Origin: Phalacrocorax aristotelis
Lineage: Eukaryota; Chordata; Aves; Suliformes; Phalacrocoracidae
Direction: 5' to 3'
NCBI RefSeq assembly: GCF_949628215.1
Contig: NC_134277.1
Location: 54,508,918 to 54,572,917 of the forward strand
DNA: 64,000 nt
A program made the position numbers and the translations under genes. Within the stretch, counting starts at the first letter, position 1. Each line of letters begins with the position of its first letter. Below, piece after piece: positions 13,001 to 24,800 of this stretch. The notes under the pieces are model-generated. The model was not told where the DNA came from. It saw only the letters and a program-made list of their open reading frames with translations, and did no database searches.

Positions 13001-15726
13001 ATTTCTAAAGAAAGGAGGATACTCTTGATCAGGTTGTATGTTTGGCTCCACCGCAGCTGGGACAGTGGGAAGACGACTGCATAGAAAGATCTGTATGGTC
13101 TTCCTGCCCATAAGAGAAATACTGTGAAGTATCATTACAAGAGTCCCTATACAAAGCAGCAAGCAGCCATGAATCATCTTAGCACTGCAGAGGGCACCTC
13201 ATTCTGCCTTTCCTCAGATCAATCTACCGAAAATAACCCCAAAATCCAAACCCAAACAAACCAGTCAGCTTTCTCATATCCTTGGGCCAGCAAGGGATTC
13301 TGTGGGAGTGAGGGGAATGCAGAGAGCTAACAAATGGGCTACACAGATTCGGGGTGTAGGAGAATTCTACAGAAGAAACTCAGGTGAGGAGGTAACAGAC
13401 AAGGATATTGAAAAGGGATCTTTGAGGGTCCTGTTTCTATACCTTGTACACGTAAATACCAACCACTTGCCAGGCTCTTAGAACTCACCACCATGAGCTC
13501 CTAAGCCTAAATTTACTTAGTGTGCCTTAAGTTGCTGAAATTAGTTTTATAAGTGCTTAAATCCTTTATGCACCTTTATTCAGTCTTCACTACAACATGA
13601 AGCCTGATCACTTAAATCCCAGACAGCAGATAATATGTTAGCCATTTCACACAAGCAAGCGATTATTTTCTATTATTCTCTTATCTGCATGCTGAATCAG
13701 AAAGTTCTAGACTCGTCATGAATAAATGCAGCCCTAGTCTTATTTCACCAGAGCTCTTCCTGCATATCAAGTATTACTTAGTCTTTGAAAAGGTATAAAT
13801 GTGTATTACAGAGTTGTGGAATAAAACAGAAAAGAGCATCAGAAGTTTTAGGAGATGCACAAATGCATGCAGAGACCAGGAACAACAGCTGCAGTTCTAT
13901 AGATGCATTTTTACTTGTATGTCAGAAGCAGTACATTAGTAGAGCTTTAGGGGCCTTTTTGCCCTTCTCAAATGGAACTACTGAAACTAGCCGTATCCTC
14001 TCAGGTGTTCCACAGCCATTCTATCTAGTTTGTCCTGGAAAAAATTAACAAAGGCTTTAAATCAGATCCTGTGTTTTTTAATTGCTGTCTGAAGCAGTAA
14101 AACTGAAAACCTTGTAAGTTGTTGGACAATAACTATGTGATACAAGCATGGCTTTTCTATTAGCTTTTCAAATGCACCTGAAGAAACTGGAACTTAATTT
14201 CTTAAAACAAATTACATTCAAGCCTTCTTGTTTCTCTCTTGTACAGCTGCTGTATTTTATTTGAGGGATAGAAGAAATAACCCTGACTTGAAAACTTGGC
14301 CCTGGAAAAGAACATGGCAAAATGCTGACAGACACTGACGAGGCAATAAGCTAAGAACCTTTTACTACAGAAAGTTGGAACCTTTGGTAATGTAATGTAG
14401 AAAGCATTGACAGCTCTCATGTGGGGATGTTGGAAGGCATAGAGAGGCACAGACATAGCAAAAAACGAGGAAATAATCTCTCAGAATCAGGAAATGTAGG
14501 AAGGGGAATACACTTGCATACAGAAGACTCTGCATGCATGTTACATACGAAATACAGCATTATGTCACACCTTTTCATATAAACTATTATATTACTTCAC
14601 ACAAGGATACGAACTGAGACGTTTCAGTTACTCTCTCAATTCTAGTGTTATCCTCCTTATAAAAAAAGTAGTAATCCAAACAGAACATTCCCTGAGTCAA
14701 CACAGAAATCGATATAGCTGATTTTTGTTTGGAAGAGTCTTCATAACTTTACTGGAAAGAAAAAAAAGCCACGCAGAGTTTGCTACTGTGCTAGTTTTAG
14801 GCGGTTTTAGTATTTTGTATTCAATACTTATGTAACTACACTGATGGTGTAATTACATCCTAATAGAGCAAGACCTCACAAAACTGTCTATGATCCAATC
14901 CCAATTTGGGAGAATTGTTTTGTAATACTTTTCCCGAAAAGATCTCTCCAACTGGAATCCTATTCACGTCCCAGGGTAAAAACCACAGTCAAAATACATG
15001 CAAATTTAGGAAGGCCTACTGCACAACGTCAAGAAAAAACTGATTTTGCAGCTGACACACAGATTTGGGGACAAAAGAGAGCTAGAGACAGATTAACGCA
15101 AACAACTGTACATGGCTACAGAAGAGAAAAAGAAAAAAGAAAAAAAAATCCTTAAGTCAGCCAGCTTTACTCCGCACCCTGCCGATCTTAGTTGGCAGGT
15201 AAAAGCAAGAAAGTTCCACCTGGCTTGGAACCCTTTAAGGGCTGCCACCGTACACTTTTTGCAGATATGCGCTCAAATCCAACCTGAAAGAGGAATCAGT
15301 ATTTACACTCTGCTGATTTTCACAAGAACTCACAAATATTTGGCTATTTGGATTGAAAAATATAACTAGTTTACATAAATATTTTCAACATCCAACAAAA
15401 TGTACAAATCTAAAGTCAAAACACATTCGGCTTGCCACAAGCCCTGTGTGCTAATGTCTGTATAAAGGCTCAGTTTTAAATAAAAGTAGTCATTTTAAAT
15501 ACAACCAATATGCTGCAATGCCATCCCATTGTATGGGGACACTCACCATTCTTCTATATTTCTAGTGAAACTGAATGATAACATTCCACATCTGCTTGCA
15601 AGCAACATATACCTTGTTTTGGTCCTGGGTAGTTAATCTCCACTCCTATGTTTTGGAGCCGTCTTTTTACAGCTCAGAGAAAGCACTGCACCTGAAATAT
15701 GCAGCAGCACTGTGCAAAACCATCAT
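7100..15726 (-). other. Probable AVL9 3'UTR and KBTBD2-AVL9 convergent intergenic region
   Basis: About 8.6 kb without a recognisable coding exon on either strand. It begins directly after the AVL9 stop on the - strand. AATAAA on that strand occurs at 14256-14261, 13575-13580, 11952-11957, 11705-11710, 10352-10357, 10232-10237, 10177-10182, 8351-8360 (two overlapping), 7765-7770 and 7468-7473. My recollection is that mammalian AVL9 has a 3'UTR of several kb, so much of this may be transcribed. The small open frames here look random. Confidence 0.5.
8351..8360 (-). promoter_or_regulatory. Candidate distal AVL9 poly(A) signal (overlapping AATAAATAAA)
   Basis: Read on the - strand, two AATAAA hexamers overlap in an AT-rich stretch about 7.4 kb after the AVL9 stop. 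It is one of several candidates and cannot be ranked without transcript ends. Confidence 0.3.
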
Positions 15727-15821
15727 TTAGTCCCCGAGGCTTTGGGTTGACTGCGTAAAAGTGGAAAACCACGATGACATAGCTGATTTCGCACTTGTGA
15801 AGGCTCCTCCAACTGACTGAC
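15727..15821 (-). CDS. AVL9: AVL9 coding exon 16 (residues 607-637 and stop)
   Basis: It encodes GQSVGGAFTSAKSAMSSWFS and TFTQSTQSLGD, then TAA at 15729-15727. The acceptor is TGTAATACAG. The exon continues as 3'UTR towards lower coordinates. Confidence 0.95.
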
Positions 15822-18800
15822 CTGTATTACAAAACAAACAAAGGAGGTCAGTAGTGCAGTGTTATCAGTACTATACTACCGCAAAGAAATATTTTTTGAT
15901 TTTTTTTTTTTTTTAAAAAAATCACACAATCAGTTCTCCAGTTTGGGATTTAAGATCCAAGTCTAGAGTCTGTGTCAGAAAATGTTCAAAGAACTTGAAC
16001 ATAGTAGCTCAGCAGAAATGGTGTATGTCGTCCTTTGCCCTGGAAGGCTTGCTAGATTTAGGGCTGAAAGGCGCTCCTTGCCACAGTGTACAACTGCAAA
16101 GACCACAAAAAGGCATATGGAATAAAAGAGAAAGCTAAACAGTTTTTGGCAAAGCTACTGCAGAACAACTATCAGACTCTTCAATGGGTAAACTCACATT
16201 ACCTTGCACCGTAAGAGGACAATGTGATGTTACCCCTGTTCAAGTGCAACACATGCTTTTCCAGAAAATTACAGGCTATTGCAAAGTCTGCAGAAACTGA
16301 CACAAGGTCTTCCTCTGATTTCAGCCAGCTCTGGATAGTATCGAAGTGATATAAAAATGAGAATAGCTCAATGCAGAAGGTGATGGTGTGGTCTTAAGCA
16401 TTTCCAGACCACACGAAAGCTTTTCCCTGAACATCTCTCTCCCCACGTTCATATCCAGCCCACACTGGGAAAGGAATTTACACTAATTTCTCTGGCCTAG
16501 CTGCTTCTCTTTCCACTATTACACGACATACAGGGCCTCGATCCACAGCTTTATCCCTCAAAAGGTTGCTCTGTTTTGTATGTATGTTATAAAGTACCTT
16601 TGGATTGAAATGAAATATAAATGAGATATAGGATGCTTCTTCAAAAAAAGAGACAGCTAAAATGCAAGCTGGTTTTAAATAAACTTCATACCTACAGCTT
16701 TTCCCGTTTGTACAACATTTCGGCTAGTAGAAACCATCACATTTCCAATCTTCTTTCCACGTTCACTGTTTTGCACAGAGCTAAACAAGAGAGATACTGA
16801 AGACTGTTACTTGACTGACTGACTTTGTATTTACAAATACATAGTTAAAATATCTATCAATACACACACAGATCTATAGAGCATACACATCTGTAGTTTT
16901 TTATATATGTCTGTGTATATATATACACACACTATCAAGCCCATAACTCCTACATGCGTCTGTCCTGACACACACAGATCAGTTAGGCAAGCTTCTCAGA
17001 GGAAGAAAAGATACTGTCAGCAAGACAGGAATCAAAATGCCCAATGGTTCATTCTTACACAACACAGTTCATACCTTTCCTAAATGTTTACCAAAATGCA
17101 TTTATGTTCTAAATTACAAAGTCAGATTTGCAGTAGTTTTGAGAAATTTTAGCCCTAATACATAAGCTTTAAACAAAACAGTGTTACGGATCAGTCACTA
17201 TTCTTTTTTCTAACAGTTTGCTTTGTATCTTGCTCTACGATTGAATTTTTTTATGAAGTACAGTTTACACTCATGCTTTTGTTAAAGAAAAAGATGACAG
17301 ACTCACTCTATTGTCATTTGGAAAGGAAAGTATAAAAAGCAATCAGGTCTACTGCAGAAGTGCGATCACTTGAAAATAACCTCCTTTAATTTTAAATTGT
17401 AACATTCAAGTCCACATTTCAGGCTTTGCAAAACTATTTATGTAAAACTTCACAACACAGCATGCCACATCCTCTTCCTGCTTTTAAAATCTTCAGTGTA
17501 GATGCAAAAAGCAGAAAGAATAGAGTACACCAAGAACAAGTTTAGGCTCAATTTCCAAAAGTAAGTCGTTTTGATGAATACCTGACAGCAAAGTCACAGC
17601 TGGAGAATAAAGGCACTGTTGTAAAAGTATTTAATATTAGATACATGCTAAAAACTACTGGTCCTTTTAACACTGATTCAGGCTACTCAGAAGGGTTAGT
17701 ATCTCCCCTTTCAAACACAAAAATAGGGCAAGATTATAGATACCTCCACATCTTTCAAATTCAGTCTTTCTACAAAGACCATCCATTAATAATAGCTGCT
17801 ATCAGCATGCACCTTACTGAAGGCAATTACCTAGAGGTAAATCTTGCTTCTTTTGCATTCCCTATTGCCATCACAGAAATGTAATCCATCAGTGGTCAGC
17901 AAAAGCAATAAAAAGGTTCAGCAGGCTGAAGCCTGAACCTTTTTATTCTTCTAGCAGTTAGCATGTGTTTTAGGCCTATTCACAGTGTACTGACAATAAC
18001 AGTCTACAGTCAAGGCAGGCGCAGAATCAGCAGCACGGCGGTATTGCTGTTTTACAGGCATCTTAAAGAACCAGTCTCTGATGTTTTATGATCAACAAAG
18101 CTAAGTGAGAAAACAATCTTTTCTGGTGCATAAACAAGACGAGATAGTTAACTGCAACTCCCAAGACCGAATTCTAGCTTTGGTTAGAGCTAAACAGCTA
18201 TGGGACTAACAAGCACCACTGAGTTTTAGACTTGAATACTACAGGTAAGAGCTGAGACCAACTTAAAGTTCATTTGAGTTTGGTGCAATAAGAGATAATG
18301 TAAACCTCACTTTAAACTTCTAAATTGAAGAAATTGAACCATGTCTCAGTACATATACAGTGAACTTCAAGAGTTTTAGAACAATGCAGTATTAAAAACC
18401 AGCTAATTAAAAGAAATACAAACCTGTTTTCTCCTAATAATGAGACCTGAAGTCAACATACAGAAAAACACTGATAAAAGTTCTAACAGCTTTAGTTTAC
18501 ATTTTAAAAATAAGTACACAAAAGCGTTATAATTGCAACGCAAGAAAATCAGGGCTGTATTATGTGAAGTCAAACACAAAATAGTGCATTAGCCCTGTTT
18601 TTCCCTATTTCAGGCAAACATTCCATCTTTAGATGTGGTGATGTTTTGCAAGAGAATGTTGAGTATAGTTTCACATACATGGCCAATTTAAATCACTGGT
18701 TTGTTTAGTTCATCATAGCAGTTATTAATATTTGACCACACTTTAAAAAAAAACAAATCAAAGTGCTATATACTTACTGTGACAATCTTAACTTGACATC

Positions 18801-21800
18801 GGATACAGAGTACTGTCCGTGGAATGGGTGGCTAGAAGAGAAGGAAAACCACAAGAAAACATTAAGTATTTTTTTTCACAATGAATCCATATCACACAAT
18901 TATTAGTTGTATTCCCCTCTGTGGCTTCCAAAAAAAAAAAATCTTTTGTAGACACTCTACCATACCACTTTACAGAAGGCTACGTCCCAGTGACTACTGA
19001 ACCTTAGATTTCTTATGAACTACCTGGAAGGTGCCTTCTATTTACAGACCAGATATTAGCAATCTTTTCACATTAAGGTAGAGGCACATCCTTCTAGCAA
19101 CACAGAGCAAATAAAGAAAAAAAACACCTGAAACAGACCAAAAGAGCTTTGTATGTCCAAAGAAAAATCTTCAGACTACAGCAGCTGACAAAGCAAATGG
19201 AACTCCGTGCAGTACAGTAATAACCCATGCTAAACAAAACACATGCACAGCCAACAGTGTTACCAAGCCTGGCATCATCTAATCTTTGAATGAAAACACA
19301 CAGAAAACAATCCAAAGTGTAGAAGATACAACGTAAAACAGGCAGCTCCCCTCCATGCCCATCAACAGCAACCCTGGACACAGCTATTGCCTGGACACCT
19401 GGAAGCAATTAATAAAAAGCAGAACCATCTGAGGACAATTCCTGAGGAATGACAAACTTTGTTGGCTGTCCCCAGCTATAGAAGCAACTTGAACAACTTT
19501 CACTTCTCCTGACTCTTGATATATTTTTCTTCATAAAACTATAACCCAGAATTAGAGTAAGGTATTGAAGAACATAAATAGTTTCTGTACTTACCGAATA
19601 GGGCCCCAAAGTGTCACCCTCAGGACTTTATAGGAGTAATGAGGGGAATGCCGTAATTCTACAGAACAGTGTGCCTGGCTACACATACTAGGAGCTTTCC
19701 ATGTTAAATGCTAAGCAAAAAAGCCAACCCCCCACTCCCCCCAAAAACCAAAACAATTAAATAAAAATGGTTCCTTACCTAGAATTTACCTCTGCAAGAG
19801 CTGGATGCTTGTTGCTATTCCATACTCTGTAGTTGTGGGTGTTTTTCCAGGCTGCTACAAATGGCGTTCCGAAGTCTGACAGAGTCTTTTCATTGTCTGA
19901 TAAATTAAAATAAAGATGAGACTATGCAGCAATTAGAGATGTAATACAAGACAAATTACTTTTATTCTAAAGAAAAATTAAAATTTTCCAAGCTATTATC
20001 AAACCAAAGACAATTAAAACTCTAGTACTAAGAGCCGGGCACTTTAAAAATCAAAATAATAAAACATCTTTGAAGCATCCCAAATACACAAAGCCACGAA
20101 AACAAACAAACAAAGCCTAGAAAAAGACTTTTCTTATTTTTAATTCATTTATAAATGTCTAAGGAAAGAGCTTAACCGGGAAAAAGAAAAGTCATCCAAA
20201 CATAGGCCTCTCAACTTATTCTCTAGGCAAAGACAGCAAAGGGGAGAGAACGGCCACATAGGAACTAAGAAAAATATGATTTGAACTGGTCTTGGTCAGA
20301 CATACTGGGCTTTGCTGTACTATGTTATTACTCATTTAAATTTAGTAAACCCCATATCCACTCCAAAATTGCAGCACAAAGTACTGTGAAATTATCTTAT
20401 AACAACATCCCCTTTAAAACATAGAAGAAGAGTATAGGAAATCCTTTTAGAGCCAGCCAGTGAAGTAGTATGATTTACCAGAAAACCCTGACATTTCATA
20501 TCAGCCAGGTAATAATCTTAAAACATTATTGTTATCAGATAAAGAACTTGTATCTTCCAGACTTTAAAGTCAAGTTCTCAATCCCATGTTTTCTCACAAA
20601 TACCACAGAACAAGATCTGAATTAGTTAATTGATCTGAATAGAGAATAATCATAACGAGAATGAAGTTAACAGGGTCAGTGCTGGGCAAGCTACACATTT
20701 TCCACAAATAAACCCGATTCTTTGTTACATTAATGCACAAAAGGCTGGAACATAGAGAATTCCCTCTGAGTTAAGACAAAAAAATGTTGAGCTCCAGAAA
20801 ACAAACTTATAAAGCCTCTAGATAATGCTTTTCACTTATGTTAATCCCTACTTAAGACCCTTGCAGAAATGGGAAAGTTATGGAACAGCCTAGTAAGGCC
20901 TCCTGAAGACAGCCACTCAACTTCATGTCTCCTTGAATTCAGTTAGTTCCCCCAAATTAACTTCAGGTTGCAATAGTTTGTAAAACATGCAAGCTTGTAA
21001 AAGTCTAATCATATATGGGGTTTCAGGTACTTCTGCTTATGAGGAAAGCTTCATTAAATCAAGGAGAAGGAGATAGACAGAGAAGAAATTGTCTGTAAGG
21101 CTGTGAAATAAGAATTAGTAATAAGCTTGTCAAGGAATAACAAGGATACCCAAGGGTAACCAAAAAGCAGCCTAAAATGAAACGTTAGGCAGAGGGAGAA
21201 CCAATGCTTAACACAACAGAGCAAATGCTTATTACACCCACCCTCATCTCAGTCCCTAGATAAGGTATCTGTTCTACCTGGTTGCAGCACAGCAGCAAGC
21301 AGTGCATGAAGATAAGCACTGAACTGAGCCCTGATCCACTCATCTCCTCCTTCCCATCCAGTGCCATCAAGGAAAACATCATCTCTGTTCTCAGTTACAT
21401 GCTTCACCAAGTAATCTGCAAATCTTAGGTCAGCAGTTGTTGGGTTCAGGATCTTACGGAGTTCTGGATCATGGATTTGTACATGAGCATCTTCTATCTG
21501 TTTGAAGTAATTCCAAGGATAAGCATTTCTCTAAATAAAACTGCTTTTATATACACTACTATATATTTCTACCTAAATCTAAAGCCACAGCCCCCCCAAG
21601 CATCAAGAAGGCACAAAGGGCCAAAGAAATAATGAATTAACTGTTCTCAGAAAGTCAGATACTGCTATGATACAACCAGAATCTGATCAGCTTCCTGGCA
21701 CATAGTAAAAGCTGCTTATTTGACAGGATTTGGCAGAGGAAGTTTGGTGCTCACATCAATTTTCCTAGAGGCTCTTAGATTATCACTTCCATTTATTAGG

Positions 21801-24800
21801 TTTGTTACCTATACGTAGCTATCTTAGGTTACCAAATGTTAATTATGTAGTTGTATCTATTTGCTAGAACTGACACAGTGTTTTCTTAGAGAATAGTTTT
21901 TTAACTTCTTGATTAAATCAGAAGGAAGTCAATAGCAATGTGCTTTATTATCCAGCTGTATCTGTTTCTTAGCTGCAAGCACTTATTTTTGAAGACCTTA
22001 CAAAGTCATGACACAAGAAGTTAAATTATACCAACAACAAAATAAAACCTTAAGAAGTGCCCTGCAAATTCAGATATTGGATATAAGAATATCTAATTTT
22101 TGGATAAACATACTTTGTCTGCTTATAGATAGATATTATTAATTTTTAAATTCTTATTTTATATATAGATATAAATATCTAATTATAGGCAACAGATAAA
22201 AAACAGAAAAACATGTATTAGGTTTGGACAGCTTATCTAATCCTATCCTAAACAAATGATACCAATTTAAATAAGCTTCTGCATTTAAGATTTTATTTCC
22301 TAGGGAAGTAATTCAAAATTTGGGCTTGAATGTAAAACTTTAAAGCTGTATTTAAAATGCAACCTCTGCTTCCCCCCCACCCCTAGTTCAAGAAGCTCAA
22401 ATGCAAAGATTCATACTTCCACAATTGCATCACTCAGATGTTTCTGCTGACGGAACAGGATATTGGTGGCTCCTGCAACAAAGCCGCGGACTGTTACATC
22501 TGACAGGAGATGATGCTGCTGCAGTGCCATGTACGGCAAGCAAAGGTACCCCTAAAGTAACAGAGATATTTAGAGGATTAACATAAGGCCCCCCAAAATT
22601 GTCTATATTCAGAGTTTTTCCTAATAAAAGCCAGCACATTCCACCCAGAACCAACCTTGGTTATTACAATTTCAGCTACGATTATCTATTGTTTTGCTAC
22701 ATCACATCTGCAAAGCAAAGCAACCAGATTCCACGTGAACTAAGTTTTTCAAGAGGTTGTGTTCCCTTTCAGCCTCGGGACTGAAACTGAAACACAATGC
22801 AAAGGACAGAAATCAGGTTTGTTTATAAGACAACAGAATAGGCAGTATAAATAAGAGTGAGGTCTCAGGTAAGTTCAGAGATAAGAAGTCAGTGGAGATA
22901 AAGATTCATCTCTCCACTTGCATACCATGGTGCCTTCCGGTAGCCCTGAGGCATATAATGCAGGAAAGCTACAGGCTCCTGTCCACGTTTTGTAGGTGGA
23001 GATTTCCAGGCTGCAGAGATAGCAATCTGTTTTTGATAAGCATATGCATGCCTGCTTTCAAAAAGAGCAGGATAGAAAGCAATACGCTGTGTTTTTTAGC
23101 CACTCCATGCTTGTAAGTTAACCTAGTACCCTACATGCCAATCTAAAAAAAAAAACACCTCCAAAAATTTTGAAAAAAGGTTTTGAAGTCAGTCATTGAG
23201 AGATCATTAAGAAGCAGCTGTAGGTACTGTATTTTTCTTTTAAAATATGGGATCAACGTACCCCTGAACTCTAATACTGAAGTCTAATTCCAGCTGTTCA
23301 ACTGCATAAAGCACAAAGCAACTTATTCACTAGCAGAAACCCAGAAAGGCTAAGGGCTTACTGGACAGAAAAAAAGAGCACGTGCACTTTATCACACAGT
23401 ACATGGTAATTGGAAACATATGGAAGAAAGGAGCACAACTATTCCCTTTTGTTATATTAGACACAGGGATGGCTTTCCAGATGACATGCACTTATCAGCT
23501 GAAAACAAACAGCCTGTGTCAAAGGAACAACAGTGCTTTGAGAGGAATCACCAACTTAAAATGGAAAATTTTAAAAAATATATGGCTTGAGAAGCTGGCA
23601 AAAGAAGGTTTAATTACTGTCTACGCAAGTAGCAGAGTCTTGGAAATCTTTCACTATTTGAAGTATCAAGTCTCAGTTCCCAAACTCACATTTGTCTGCA
23701 AGTGTAACAACTTTTATTTCCATGAATGCGTTCCATTCCTTTAAAAAGAGTGCAAATGAAATTGGTATTAGATACTACAGAACTGCTACTAAGGAACCTG
23801 TTTTTCCTTGTGCTCTGGTGTACTTTGATACGGTATTATGCCATCTGGGAAAAACTCCTCCCATTCAAGTTTGTCAGATTTATTAGTCTTTCCATGACAT
23901 GGCATAAAGCAACCCCGAGATGAGAGCTCTAAAAGAGATTCAAACTTTCCAGTAAGTGGTTAAACTACAACTTTGAATCATATTTTTCTGATAACTTAGA
24001 GACGTAGTAAAGCCTTTCTGCTTTAACTACATTAGATGAACTCAAATGAAAAGTGCCTTTGTGGAACAGAAGGTAAACATGTAAACGATGTCAGCTTCCT
24101 TGCATGTATTTGTAGACCCCTTATCAGTTATTTTCCTCTTGCTTTCAAATCGAGTATTTTCAATAGAACTAGAGTAAATACCATTTACAGGCTATTATTT
24201 TCATTAAACAGACCGTAAAGACAAACACCAGGCCGCAGATCTTTGTTGAAAAGGCATTTCTAACAGCGACGTGAGGCCATACAGGGCAATGACATTTGAG
24301 CTGCTCACTTGGGCCCACGTAACATACCATTTCCAATGGAAGTCATCGTGAGCAGCTCAAACACAATCATGAAATACAATGTTCCGCAAGGAAATGCAAA
24401 TAAGCACCTCCAAAGGAAGAAACACCACTTTTAACCTCATCAGTTTGATGAAATAAATCTGAATCTTCTACTTTCTGGGCAAGTGTTCATCTAAAAGGTT
24501 ATTACATTAAAAGCAAAACAATGTATTATATTGCTTCTTTTACTGACAAAAGTATCTCTAAAAGGGATGCATCTGCCCTGTTTTCTATGGGAAACCAGCC
24601 CTAGTTATATTGCTTGTGTTGCTTGTTATCTGACAATGCCCAGAGTCCTTAGAGAGACCCTGGAATACCTGGAGTAGTTCAGTTAGGCACAGGCATAAGC
24701 TTAAAATTCAGCAGCTCAGCACCACGCACAGGGAAAGAGCCACAGACAACCAGGAAGAGCTATCATGTAAAGAAGGGTGAAATTATATACATATATATGT

